Below are positions 35,961 to 46,500 of a DNA stretch of 64,000 nucleotides, in pieces. A model generated the notes under the pieces. The model was not told the DNA's origin. It worked only from the letters and a program-made list of their open reading frames with translations, and did no database searches. Position 1 is the stretch's first letter. The number at the start of each line of letters is the position of its first letter. The stretch is from Caldicellulosiruptor acetigenus (GTDB lineage Bacteria; Bacillota; Thermoanaerobacteria; Caldicellulosiruptorales; Caldicellulosiruptoraceae), in contig NZ_CP113866.1 in the NCBI RefSeq assembly GCF_026914305.1, forward strand, positions 62,001 through 126,000. The letters are read 5' to 3'. The position numbers and the translations under genes are program-made.

Positions 35961-38900
35961 ATGCGAGCAAAAAAGTTTGTTGCTAATATTTTGCTGTTTA
36001 CCTTTTTAATTATGAGCATTTTTCCAGGAGGAATAGCAAAAGCCAGCTCAGGTCAAATCTTCAAGGACATTTCCACTAATTTTGCAAAGGAGGATATAAC
36101 AAGATTTTATCAGCTTGAGCTGATAAACGGGTATCCTGACCGAACTTTTAAACCAGCTAAGAATATCTCTGTTGCAGAATTTTGTAAAATTCTGAACAGT
36201 TACATGGGATTTGTGCAGGAAGCTCCGCTTGATGTGAGCCTAAGAATTAGCCCTCTTGCATGGTATTACAGAGAACTTAAAAAAGCTCAGGCAGCAGGTT
36301 ACTTGACATTGTTTGTGAAAGAAGGGAAGCTTGATCCAAACAGGTTTGTTACAAGACAGGAAGCTTTTGCTGCTGTTGCGGCAGCTTTAAAGCTTGACAG
36401 TCAAAAGGCTGATATTTTAAACAGCTTTTCAGATGCTCAAAAGATTGAGCCAAGGTATCTATCGGGTGTGGCAGCACTTATCAGTTTTGGGTTTGTTAAA
36501 GGCTATCCAGATGGGACATTAAAGCCAGAAAAGGAGATAACCAGGGCTGAGATTGTCAAGCTTTTGAGTGGCATAGGATCATTGATAGTTACAAAACCGG
36601 GGGAATATAGTTTGTCAAAAAATGAAGGATTCATAATAGTAAATAGCAGCGATGTGGAGATAAAAGATGTTTCAATAAAGGGCAATATATATATAAATCA
36701 GAGTGTAAAAGATGGCTCTGTGACTTTGAACAACGTGACCATTGATGGTGGAAAATTGTTGGTATTTGGCGGTGGAGAAAACTCTGTCAAGCTTGTGAAT
36801 ACAAAAGTTAGAGAAATAGTTGTTGATAGCAAGCTTTCAAAGACAAATATTGAACTTTATAAAAACAGCCAAGCTGAGAATATAATTGTGTTGTCATCGG
36901 CAAAGGTCACACAGGTGTCTGATGAAAGTTCAATCAAGTTTATTACATTAAAACAGAGTGGAAGTCAATCTGCAGATGTTGAAATTAAAGCAAACTGTGA
37001 AGCGCTTTATATTCATTCTCCAAGCAGCAAGGTAAATATCAAAAACTCAAAAGTAAAAAACTTGGTTGTAAGCGACCTTGCTCAAAACTTTACACTTTCA
37101 GTGGCAAGTTCAAAGATTGACAGTGTTGAGCTAAATAGCAATGGAAACTTAAATATCGATAAAGAGTCAGGTATAGAAAAAGTTGTTGTAAAGGCACTTG
37201 CGAAGGATTTGAAGATAAATTCAAATGGCAAGATAAATGAAGCAGCTGTGTATTCAGATGGTGTTGTGTTAAACGGAAAGGCTTTGCCAAAAGGCGAAAA
37301 GGTTGATATAAGTGCTGTAGAAAGCAATCAACCTTCATCCTCAACAGCTGCACAAAGTACATTACCTGCTCAATCTTCAGGCAGCAGTTCTTCCACTACA
37401 GGCGGCAGCAGTCAGGGTTCAACGGGTGCAGCTCCAGGCCAGACAGGAAACAATAACCAGAACCAGCAGGGTGGCAATCAAACACAGACGACATGGCAGC
37501 TTGTCTGGGAAGATGATTTTAATGGAAACTCAATTGACACAACAAAGTGGAACTTTACAATCGGTGCTGGCGGATATGGTAACAACGAGCTGCAGTATTA
37601 CTCTTCAAGACCAGAAAATGCAAGAGTGGAAAATGGAAATCTAATAATTGAAGCAAGAAAAGAAAACTTTGAGGGAAGCCCATATACATCTGCAAAACTG
37701 ACAACCCAGGGCAAATTCTCATTCACATATGGCAAGGTGGAGGTCAGAGCAAAACTTCCGGAAGGCCAGGGTGTGTGGCCGGCTATCTGGATGATGCCAG
37801 AGGATTTGAACCTTTATGGTGGGTGGCCTGTTTGTGGTGAAATTGATATAATGGAACTTTTAGGTCATGAGCCAAACAAGGTTTATGGAACAATCCATTA
37901 TGGTAATCCTCACACATACCATGGCGGCAATTACACCTTGCCAAACGGACAGAAGTTTTCTGACGACTTTCATGTATTTGGTCTTGAGTGGGAACCAGGG
38001 AAAATCAAATGGTATGTGGATGGGCAGCTTTACTATGAAACAAGTGACTGGTTTTCAAGGTCTTCAAACGAGGCTTTTGATTATACCTATCCTGCACCGT
38101 TTGACAGGGAATTCTACCTCATACTCAACGTTGCAGTTGGTGGTAACTGGCCAGGGTACCCGCCACAGGATGCAAATTACTTCCCGCAGAGAATGGTTGT
38201 TGACTGGGTAAGAGTATACAAACCAATAGGAGTTACCTACTCTGACAATGTAGCAAAGCCACAGGAAAGTATAACCTATCCTCAGGACACAAGACCACCA
38301 CTTAGCGATGGGAACCTTATTTATAACGGTAGCTTTGACCAAGACAGCCCAGATGTTGATGGCATAGAAGGTGTTGCTAACACAGATTACTGGCAGTTTT
38401 TGCACCTGCCTGACTTTGGGGGAGACGGCACGATTGAAAACATTGGTGGAGCTGTGAAGATAAATATAACAAAGCAAGGTTCACAAACATATTCTGTCCA
38501 GCTAATTCAAAGACCTATTTGTTTGATAAAAGGAAAGACATATAAGCTTACATTTAGAGCAAAAAGTGAAGGTTCAAGGACAATTGAAGTAAAGTTCTCA
38601 AGTGGCGGTGGAGATAACGGCTCTACCTGGATTGACTATGCTGTCAAGACCTTCAATTTATCTTCTGACTGGCAAGACTATTCATACATCTTCACAATGC
38701 AAAGCAGCACATATGCAAGAGCAAGGATTGAATTTAATGTTGGGCTAAATAACCTACCTGTTTATATAGATGAAGTGAAACTTGTTGAGTACAATGTAAA
38801 TGACCCAAACGCAATTAAAGAACCTCTGCCAAACGGTAACCTCATTTACAATGGCACGTTTGACCAGGGTGACGGTAGGTTTGCAGCATGGGAGTTTGTG

Positions 38901-40571
38901 AAAGAAACTGCAGCAGATGCAACGTATACCATTGGTTCAAAGCCAGAAGACAGGTATTTCAAGGCTGTTATAGCAAACGGTGGACAAAACTTTTCGGATA
39001 TTAAACTTGTTCAGTCCAACATAAAAGTTGGCGCTGGTGAGAATCTCTTGCTTGCATTCTCAGCAAAAGCTTTTGAAAGTCCAAGACAAATAAAGGTTTA
39101 TATATCTGATCAGAACTTCAATCCAATTACAGACGTAAAAGTAGTTTCACTTTCACTTGATTGGAATACGTACAAGTTCAACTTAAAATCAATTGATAAT
39201 TTGCCAAGCGACACAAGAGCTAAACTTGTGTTCGAAATTGGATCAAGCAATTCAGATGTTGCAATAGACAATGTCTCACTCAAAAAGGTTCTTCCATCAA
39301 GCTTTATAGTTGTTCAAGCTGAAGACTTTGGCTCACTAACAAATGCAACAAACAATGGACAGTATGTAGCGTTTTCTCAAGGTGGTACTGCAAGCTTTAG
39401 CGTCAATATTCCAAAGAGAGGAGAGTACCTTGTATCCTACAAATTGAAAGCTGGGCAAGGATCAAGCCTCAAGCTTGTAGTAGGAAGCGCAGTTTATGAT
39501 GCAGAAGTTGCTCCAACATCAGGTAACTGGGCAATTGTATCAGACACAGTTTATCTTGAGTCAGGCGAAAATAATATGCAGCTTTTGGCAGACAATGTTG
39601 ATTTGGATTACATCGAATTTTCACCGAACTTTATCAAAAACGGAGACTTCTCAAAAGACCTTGACAGCTGGACTACTTGGTTTGGCAATGGTGGAACTGG
39701 CTCTGCTCAAGTATCAAGAGGACAGCTGAAAGTTTCAATTACAAATATAGGTCTTGCCTTCTGGAGCATTCAGGTAATTCAAGGGCCAATGACTCTGGAG
39801 AGTGGTAAAACATACAGAATTTCGTTTGATGCAAAATCAACATCTGCAAGAGATATGTTTATAAAAATAGACGACTCTACTTACTATGGTCATCTTGAAA
39901 AATATGTACCACTTACAGATAAGATGAAAAACTATACATTTGACTTTGTAATGGATGCAACAAGAAGCGATATAAGACTTGTAATTGGACTTGGAACAAT
40001 GTCACCTGGCGGTACAAATCCGCAAACTCAAGCTCATACAGTCACAATTGACAACGTTGCAATAGCCGAAGTTTCAGAAAACTGCGGATATTTTGAAAGA
40101 GAAGTAGCAGAGGTATTGACGGGTGAAGTTCCATCAGAACCACAACAGTTTGTTGGGGATAAGCTTTTACCTGATGGAAGCTTTGACACTCCACTTGACT
40201 TTGTCAGTTTGAAGCTCAAAAAGCTTGGGAGGACTGGGATTGACAAAATTTGGTCGTCAATTTTGTCACTACATCATTTGCTAATACCAATAAATTCTAA
40301 GCCTTCCTCATATGTCATGAAGTTTTTTGGACCCTTTATCTTCATTACATTCAGTATATCTCCAGCTCCTCCCTCAATTCTTTGCTTTATCAAATATTTC
40401 TTCCCTTTTATCTCTATTTCAAAAAAGTTCATTGAATATATTGCTTCCATTATCCTTTCACTACTTATTCCTTTACCTTTTCTCCTCAAAATATATTCCA
40501 ATGTCCTTTGCAGTAAAAATGCCAAAAAACATATCACAAAATGTCCTTTTATTCTGCTTTCTGTAAAGTGA
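35961..40571 (+). CDS. SLH-anchored GH16 beta-glucanase, interrupted by an IS and ending in an antisense-encoded tail
   Basis: A 1536-codon frame whose first 1411 codons are native. Signal peptide 1-28; three SLH repeats (about 30-210: INGYPDRTFKPAKNISVAEF; KGYPDGTLKPEKEITRAEIV) that bind cell-wall polymers; a beta-helix-like CBM54-type region (215-455); an S/T/G/Q-rich linker; and GH16 (510-755) with the catalytic GEIDIMELLG (E627, D629, E632). CBM4-like modules follow near 780-943, 954-1110 and 1222-1371, with a CBM6/35-like module at 1113-1221. The order matches Clostridium thermocellum Lic16A, a lichenase/laminarinase, so beta-1,3- or mixed-linkage glucan is the likely substrate. The IS enters after P1411. 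Codons 1412-1536 are read from the antisense strand of its transposase gene, giving a hydrophobic tail. Without the IS and one repeat the protein would be 1732 residues. The catalytic part is complete. Confidence 0.88.
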   Translation: MRAKKFVANILLFTFLIMSIFPGGIAKASSGQIFKDISTNFAKEDITRFYQLELINGYPDRTFKPAKNISVAEFCKILNSYMGFVQEAPLDVSLRISPLAWYYRELKKAQAAGYLTLFVKEGKLDPNRFVTRQEAFAAVAAALKLDSQKADILNSFSDAQKIEPRYLSGVAALISFGFVKGYPDGTLKPEKEITRAEIVKLLSGIGSLIVTKPGEYSLSKNEGFIIVNSSDVEIKDVSIKGNIYINQSVKDGSVTLNNVTIDGGKLLVFGGGENSVKLVNTKVREIVVDSKLSKTNIELYKNSQAENIIVLSSAKVTQVSDESSIKFITLKQSGSQSADVEIKANCEALYIHSPSSKVNIKNSKVKNLVVSDLAQNFTLSVASSKIDSVELNSNGNLNIDKESGIEKVVVKALAKDLKINSNGKINEAAVYSDGVVLNGKALPKGEKVDISAVESNQPSSSTAAQSTLPAQSSGSSSSTTGGSSQGSTGAAPGQTGNNNQNQQGGNQTQTTWQLVWEDDFNGNSIDTTKWNFTIGAGGYGNNELQYYSSRPENARVENGNLIIEARKENFEGSPYTSAKLTTQGKFSFTYGKVEVRAKLPEGQGVWPAIWMMPEDLNLYGGWPVCGEIDIMELLGHEPNKVYGTIHYGNPHTYHGGNYTLPNGQKFSDDFHVFGLEWEPGKIKWYVDGQLYYETSDWFSRSSNEAFDYTYPAPFDREFYLILNVAVGGNWPGYPPQDANYFPQRMVVDWVRVYKPIGVTYSDNVAKPQESITYPQDTRPPLSDGNLIYNGSFDQDSPDVDGIEGVANTDYWQFLHLPDFGGDGTIENIGGAVKINITKQGSQTYSVQLIQRPICLIKGKTYKLTFRAKSEGSRTIEVKFSSGGGDNGSTWIDYAVKTFNLSSDWQDYSYIFTMQSSTYARARIEFNVGLNNLPVYIDEVKLVEYNVNDPNAIKEPLPNGNLIYNGTFDQGDGRFAAWEFVKETAADATYTIGSKPEDRYFKAVIANGGQNFSDIKLVQSNIKVGAGENLLLAFSAKAFESPRQIKVYISDQNFNPITDVKVVSLSLDWNTYKFNLKSIDNLPSDTRAKLVFEIGSSNSDVAIDNVSLKKVLPSSFIVVQAEDFGSLTNATNNGQYVAFSQGGTASFSVNIPKRGEYLVSYKLKAGQGSSLKLVVGSAVYDAEVAPTSGNWAIVSDTVYLESGENNMQLLADNVDLDYIEFSPNFIKNGDFSKDLDSWTTWFGNGGTGSAQVSRGQLKVSITNIGLAFWSIQVIQGPMTLESGKTYRISFDAKSTSARDMFIKIDDSTYYGHLEKYVPLTDKMKNYTFDFVMDATRSDIRLVIGLGTMSPGGTNPQTQAHTVTIDNVAIAEVSENCGYFEREVAEVLTGEVPSEPQQFVGDKLLPDGSFDTPLDFVSLKLKKLGRTGIDKIWSSILSLHHLLIPINSKPSSYVMKFFGPFIFITFSISPAPPSILCFIKYFFPFISISKKFIEYIASIILSLLIPLPFLLKIYSNVLCSKNAKKHITKCPFILLSVK
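39927..40193 (+). repeat. Left copy of the 267-bp target-site duplication
   Basis: By reading base for base, identical to 42176-42442 (offset 2249). The base before it (G39926, matching G42175) also agrees but is assigned to the IS end so that the terminal inverted repeats match. It encodes the end of a CBM4-like module and the start of the next. Confidence 0.93.
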
Positions 40572-42175
40572 TATATCGGTCGCACTTCTAAACAGCTTTT
40601 CATTACTCTGAATGACTGCTCTATCTTCCATAAATCGTGATATGCTCCTAAAACCTCTTCTACATCCATATCCTTTTTGCTCGTTTGAATTGCATAATAT
40701 CCGTCAAATTTCTCATCTCGTTTTATCGCTTCCTCATCCAGCACATATTCTTCTGATTTTGATTTCTTCTTCAAATATTTCCTTGCACCTTTCTTCTCTA
40801 AGGCTGTTATGCTTCCTTTGTTCTCTAAAAGCTCTTTGGCTTTTCTTACCAATCTCTCTCTGTCTTCTTTGTCTTTCTTGGCTCTCTTGCTTGAATACGT
40901 TATTATCAAATTCTCTTCTATTTTGAACTCTTTACCCTCTTCATCCTTGACAATATTTGTTCTTTCCAATACCTTATATTTGAATTCATCACCATAAATT
41001 TCTTCAGCATTCAAACATCTTTTGCCATCAAGTCTTTTATATCCTTCTTCATTAAAAACTTCATCTAAAATTTCTTTACTTGCATTCTTTAATCTGCTTG
41101 CTACTATATAGTCGTACCCAGCTTCTTTTATCATCTTTAAATTTATTCTGCTGTTAAGCCCTTTGTCTGCTACTATTATTATCTTATCTATACTAAATTT
41201 TTCCTTCAGCTTCCTCAGTATCTTTACCATCGTCTTGCTATCTATCGTATTACCAGGAAAAAGTTCATACCCTATCGGTCTGCCTTCTTTGTCCACCAAA
41301 AGCCCTAATACAACTTGCACTTCATTTACCTTGTTGTCTTTGCTAAACCCAAAATTTTTAAGTTCATCCGCTCTACAACTCTCAAAGTATATTGTCGTCA
41401 CATCATAAAACACTACATCAACTACCATCTTAAATAAGTCTTTATTTCTCTGATACAGGTATGTCTCTAAATCTTCTTTTACACTGTCAAGAAAATCTAA
41501 ACACCTGTACAATTGATTCAAATCTATATCCTCTTCAAATCCAAAATATTTGCTTCTCTGATGATAAGTTCTTAGTTTGCTCATTGGCTCTATCAATCTC
41601 TGTATGGTCATTAAAAAACTTACTTTGTTTACATCAAATTTTATCTTTCTCTCTTTTGCTGCTTTCCCTTTTAAAAACTTATCAATTTCAAGCTCCTCCC
41701 ATAACTTTCTGTATACAATGTATCCCCAATTTTTTGCAACTGCATCCGAAATATCTTCTTCAGATTCAATAGTAACAGCTTTTGTATTCTCAGTAGTTGT
41801 TTCAGCGACAATATCAGATAGTTTTTTTACAATGTTTTTAAAAGCGGGGTCATCTTTGAGAATATCAAGTCTACCAAAGTTAAATAGTACTCTTTGCTTT
41901 ACTTTACCATTTTCACGGTAATTTTCGACTAACCTAACATACTGATAACCGCCAGCATTAGTAATTTTGACAAACATATGGCAACTCCTTGAAGATAGTT
42001 TGTTATATTGTACCACAAAATATTTAAAAAGTCAAGCAAATTCAGTATATATTAAGCTAAAATTTGTCCCTACATTTTTTAAAATTTTTTATTTTTCTCT
42101 TCTTGAAACCCGCATAAATTAAGACTTTGTTATTTTTTGTTAGCTCAAAAACACCTCTTAACTGACAAAGTCAAG
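40194..42175 (-). mobile_element. IS1634-family insertion sequence
   Basis: A 1982-bp element. The left end CTTGACTTTGTCAGTT (40194-40209) is the exact inverse complement of the right end (42160-42175), a 16-bp terminal repeat. One transposase gene on the minus strand fills most of it. Perfect 267-bp direct repeats flank it. IS1634 and IS1549, of the same broad group, are known for unusually long and variable target duplications, so this fits. Identity of the two repeats suggests a recent insertion. Confidence 0.93.
40274..41977 (-). CDS. IS1634-family transposase (DDE type)
   Basis: A 567-residue DDE transposase. The N-terminus FVKITNAGGYQYVRLVENYR is typical of the IS1634 (formerly IS4-like) group. 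Further blocks are FYDVTTIYFES, the DDE-core stretch IVADKGLNSRINLKMIKEAG, and YHDLWKIEQSFRVMKSCLEV followed by RPIYHFTESRIKGHFVICFL, the conserved Y-(2)-R-(3)-E-like region with the third acidic residue. The start is ATG 41977, 7 nt after AAGGAG; a longer in-frame start exists 13 codons upstream without a ribosome site. The reading frame is intact, so the element may still be mobile. Confidence 0.95.
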   Translation of the reverse strand: MFVKITNAGGYQYVRLVENYRENGKVKQRVLFNFGRLDILKDDPAFKNIVKKLSDIVAETTTENTKAVTIESEEDISDAVAKNWGYIVYRKLWEELEIDKFLKGKAAKERKIKFDVNKVSFLMTIQRLIEPMSKLRTYHQRSKYFGFEEDIDLNQLYRCLDFLDSVKEDLETYLYQRNKDLFKMVVDVVFYDVTTIYFESCRADELKNFGFSKDNKVNEVQVVLGLLVDKEGRPIGYELFPGNTIDSKTMVKILRKLKEKFSIDKIIIVADKGLNSRINLKMIKEAGYDYIVASRLKNASKEILDEVFNEEGYKRLDGKRCLNAEEIYGDEFKYKVLERTNIVKDEEGKEFKIEENLIITYSSKRAKKDKEDRERLVRKAKELLENKGSITALEKKGARKYLKKKSKSEEYVLDEEAIKRDEKFDGYYAIQTSKKDMDVEEVLGAYHDLWKIEQSFRVMKSCLEVRPIYHFTESRIKGHFVICFLAFLLQRTLEYILRRKGKGISSERIMEAIYSMNFFEIEIKGKKYLIKQRIEGGAGDILNVMKIKGPKNFMTYEEGLEFIGISK

Positions 42176-42442
42176 AAAAACTATACATTTGACTTTGTAA
42201 TGGATGCAACAAGAAGCGATATAAGACTTGTAATTGGACTTGGAACAATGTCACCTGGCGGTACAAATCCGCAAACTCAAGCTCATACAGTCACAATTGA
42301 CAACGTTGCAATAGCCGAAGTTTCAGAAAACTGCGGATATTTTGAAAGAGAAGTAGCAGAGGTATTGACGGGTGAAGTTCCATCAGAACCACAACAGTTT
42401 GTTGGGGATAAGCTTTTACCTGATGGAAGCTTTGACACTCCA
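42176..42442 (+). repeat. Right copy of the 267-bp target-site duplication
   Basis: Identical to 39927-40193. The two copies are long enough for homologous recombination that would delete the IS precisely and restore the 1732-codon gene. Confidence 0.93.
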
Positions 42443-43408
42443 GATACGATAAACAACTGGCACTGGTGGTCAAGTGCGGATAACAATGTTTCGATGTCCA
42501 TTGAAAATGGGGAGCTAAAACTTAGTGTAAGTTCAATAGGAGCAGTTCCATGGGATCCACAGCTTTACAGGGAAGGAATACCTCTTGTAAATGGTAAGAA
42601 CTATAAGATTTCGTTCAAGGCAAGGGCAACTTATCCGCGCAAGATAAATGTTGCAATAGGAAAACCGCTAAAATCTGACCCATGGTTCATAGAATACATG
42701 CCCAAAAAGACAATAGATATTACAAGTGAGATGGCACAGTATGAAATCTACTTTGCCATGAATAATCCTACAGACCTTGGAGCAAAACTTGCGATAGAAA
42801 TTGGGAACGTAGCAGGGTATTCACAGGTGCCGTTTGACATCTACTTTGATGATATCCAGATCGAAGTTGTAGATTCGATCCCGCAAGAAACTGCGCCGCC
42901 TGCACAGCATACGCAAAAAGTGGGAGACCAGATCATTCCAGATGGCTCATTTGACACAGGACTGGGTGAGTGGGTATACTGGAGCGGCGACCAGTATTCA
43001 GGTGTATCAGATATACAGGTGACAGTGGAAAATGGTAAGTTGAAGGTTCATTTAAATTCTGTTGGAAAGGAGCCGTACAGTGCTCAGGTTGCAAGAAAGA
43101 ACCTCACACTTGAAAACGGACTTATCTATGAGCTTAAGTTCAAAATGAGCGCATCACAAAACACAAAAATTCAGGTAAACATAGGGAAAGAACTAACAGC
43201 TGCCCCATGGTTTATAGCCTATGCTCCAACAACTGTATTTGATATCGGGACTCAAGAGCAAGAGTATACTCTCACATTTAAAGTTACACAGCCAACAGAT
43301 GTGACAAAGGTTGTATTTGAGTTTGGGCCGATAAACCAGGTTGTACCTCCTCTTCCACTTGACATATATCTTGATGATGTGACATTGACTGTTGTAAGTG
43401 ACCAGTAA
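42176..43408 (+). pseudogene. Stranded 3' part of the GH16 glucanase gene
   Basis: Starts with the second copy of the 267-bp duplication and continues in the original frame to the native stop. It encodes the end of one CBM4-like module and two complete ones: DGSFDTPDTINNWHWW... (from about 42420) and DGSFDTGLGEWVYWSG... (from about 42940), each ending in a D-I-Y-F/L-D-D strand. The open frame can be extended upstream to a TTG at 42137 inside the IS, but there is no ribosome site or signal peptide. Any product would be a cytosolic fragment without function. It belongs to the gene beginning at 35961. Confidence 0.9.
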
Positions 43409-43443
43409 AATAATTAGAACTAACGTGAAACTTTGATTTTACC

Positions 43444-43488
43444 AGGGGGTTGCAGGGCAAAGTATAGTCTTGCAACCCTGTATTTTAA
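43444..43488 (+). terminator. Terminator of the original glucanase gene
   Basis: CAGGGGGTTGCA pairs with TGCAACCCTG (one bulged G) and is followed by TATTTTAAAT. It lies 36 nt after the native stop codon and just before the ribosome site of the next gene. Confidence 0.65.
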
Positions 43489-43513
43489 ATTAAAAAAGAA
43501 GGGGGCAAAGAAA

Positions 43514-46500
43514 TTGCAGGCAAATCCTAAGTACTATTACGATGAGAAAACAAACTCATTTTGCATAGAAAACTATCAGCTTTCAAAACCATTTTCAAGT
43601 TTTTTGCCCGGGATTGCCGGTATATTTGGAATTCCTCTCTGGTGCTTTTATGTAAACAGGGGGCAGTGCATAGTATCGTTTGGGACAAAAAACAAAGATG
43701 GCGCTATTTTAGAATTTTTGCCGGCAGACAGGGCGTACAGGCTTGCATCAACCCACGGGTTTAGAACTTTTTTGAAACTTAACAAAAATCTCTTTTATGA
43801 GCCTTTTCAAACAGAGAATTTGCTCAACTTTGCAAAAAGCAAAATGTCCATTTTTGCTGACCATCTTGAGATTTGCGAAGAGAATTCAAATCTTGGTATC
43901 AGGGCAGAAGTAAGATATTACACACTTGCAAACAAGAATGTGGCTGGGCTTGTGAGAGAGCTGAAGATAATAAATGTGTCAGAAAGGCCTGTGGATATTG
44001 AAGCTTTAGACGGACTTGCTCTGATTGTCCCATATGGCAAGAACGACTTTGCACTAAAGAATATGAGCAGAACAAGTGAAGCATGGAACTTTGTAGAGAA
44101 TTTAGACAAAAAAGTTCCATACTTTAGATTTCATTCATCTGCTGAGGACACAACAGAAGTTGTTGAGATAAAAGAAGGCAATTTCTTTGTAAGCTTTGAT
44201 AATACGCATGGCAGCTTTGAAAGATGCGATGTGGTAATTGACCCCAAAATTGTTTTTGGAATAAGCTCAGAAATAGCAAAACCATATGAGTTTATCTTTT
44301 CAGACAGGCTTGACATATCAAATCAAGTTTTTGCGAACAAGACATGCTGTGCTTTTGCATATGCAAAGAGGACTTTAAAACCGCAGCAGGCTTTGAGCTT
44401 CTACAGTATCATAGGACATGCCAAAAGTGTTGATGAACTAAACCATTTTGTTGATTCTATTTACTCTTCTGAGTTTTTTGACAGAGCGTTTGAAGAAAAC
44501 AAAGCTGTAATCGATGCTATTCTGGCAAACAATACAATTGTGACCTCAGACAAGAAATTAGATGAGTATGCCAAAATGTGCTATCTTGACAATATCTTGC
44601 GTGGCGGTGTGCCTTTCACAATTGAGCTTGATGACAAAAAGGATGTCATATATCTGTTTTCACGAAAACATGGTGATTTGGAGAGGGATTATAACTTTTT
44701 TGAAATTCAAGACACATATTATTCACAGGGCAATGGCAACTTCAGAGATATCAACCAGAACAGGCGAAACGATATCTTTTTTAATCCAGACATTTTTGAT
44801 TTTAATGTGTGGTATTTCATGAGCCTCATTCAGCTTGACAGCTATAATCCTCTGGTTGTAAAAGGTATAAAATACAGGTTAAATAGCCTCAAACATCTGG
44901 AGAAGTATATAATAAATGGAAAAGAAGAGTTAAAAAAGTTTTTCGAAAGAGACTTTTTGCCATATGAACTCATAAAGCTTTTGGAGAGCCAAGATATAAA
45001 AATCAATATATCAAAAGAAGACTTTGTAAACTACTGCCTTGTAAATTCGGAGAAGGTAATTGAAGCAGACCCCGGTGAAGGTTATTGGATAGACCATTTT
45101 ACTTACAACTTTGATTTAATCGAAAACTTTGAAAGCATATATCCTGATAAAATGAGGCAGCTGCTTTTGCAGAGAAAGTATTATTACTATGACAATGAAC
45201 ATTATGTAAAACCAAGAAAAGAAAGAATAAAGATTATAGATGGGCAAATAAAACAGCACGGTGCATATGCACTTGACAAAGAAAAACAAGAGCTTATAAA
45301 TTCCCGAGCTGACAAAAAAAGATATGTAAGAACTCACAATGGCCATGGCGAAATTTACACAGGCAGCCTCATTGAAAAGCTTTTGGTGATACTTCTAAAC
45401 AGAATGGCAAGCTTGGACCCGTTTGGTGTTGGGGTTGAGATGGAAGCTTCAAAACCAGGCTGGAACGATGCGTTAAACGGCCTTCCAGGAATTTTTGGTT
45501 CATCTGTGTGCGAGACATTTGAACTTTTGCGGCTTGTGAGAATGCTGAAAAAGTATTTTGAGGTTTATCTTGAAGATGTCAAGGAAATTGAAGTTTTTGA
45601 AGAGCTCTACAGCTTTTTTGTAAAGCTAAAAAAACTTCTATCTCAGACGCAAGATAGTGAAGATACTCTTTTCTACTGGGATGAAAGCAATAACATAAAA
45701 GAAGAGTACAGAGAAAAGACAAGATTTGGTGTAAGTGGCAATATGGCTTGCATAAGCAGGGAAGAGATAATTGAATTTTTAGACCTGTGCAGTGAGGAGC
45801 TTTCAAAGGCAAAAGAGAAAGCTTTCGATAGCAAAAAAGGGTTATTTTACACTTACTTTATAAACCAGCCTGTTGAATATGAGTATGATGCTCAAGCGCA
45901 GGAGATTAAGATTAAAAAGTTTTTACAGAAAAAGGTTGCATTTTTCTTAGAATCACAGGTAAGGGCAATGAAAGTGATAGACGATAAAGAGATGAAAAGA
46001 AAAATTTACCAAAGCGTAAGAGAAAGTAGCCTTTTTGATAGAAAACTAAGGATGTACAAGACAAACGAAAGCCTTGCAAATGAGACAAATCAGCTTGGCA
46101 GAATAAAAGCATTCACACCCGGCTGGCTTGAAAATGAATCCATATTTATGCACATGGAGTATAAGTACTTACTGGAGCTTTTAAAAGGTGGACTTTACAC
46201 AGAGTTTTTTGAAGACTTCAAAATGGTTTTGCCACCATATATGGACCCAGCGGTTTATGGAAGGTCGATATTTGAAAATTCCTCATTTATTGCAAGTTCA
46301 AGCAATCCTGACAAGAGCGTTCATGGGACAGGTTTTGTTGCAAGGCTTTCTGGCACAACTACAGAGTTTTTAAATATGGAGCTAATTATGCTATTTGGTG
46401 AAAAACCATTTGAATACAAAAATGGGGAGTTAATTTTTAAACTGTCTCCAAAACTGCCGGGCTGGATGTTTACAGAGGAAGAAAGGGAAGTTGAGATTAT

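Noticed and set aside
40327..41921. Several plus-strand open frames inside the insertion sequence
   Set aside because: They are antisense shadows of the transposase gene, without ribosome sites or recognisable products.
42137..42175. TTG 42137 as the start of a new gene fused to the glucanase 3' part
   Set aside because: The start lies in the IS end without a ribosome site; the frame is the original glucanase frame continuing by chance into the IS.
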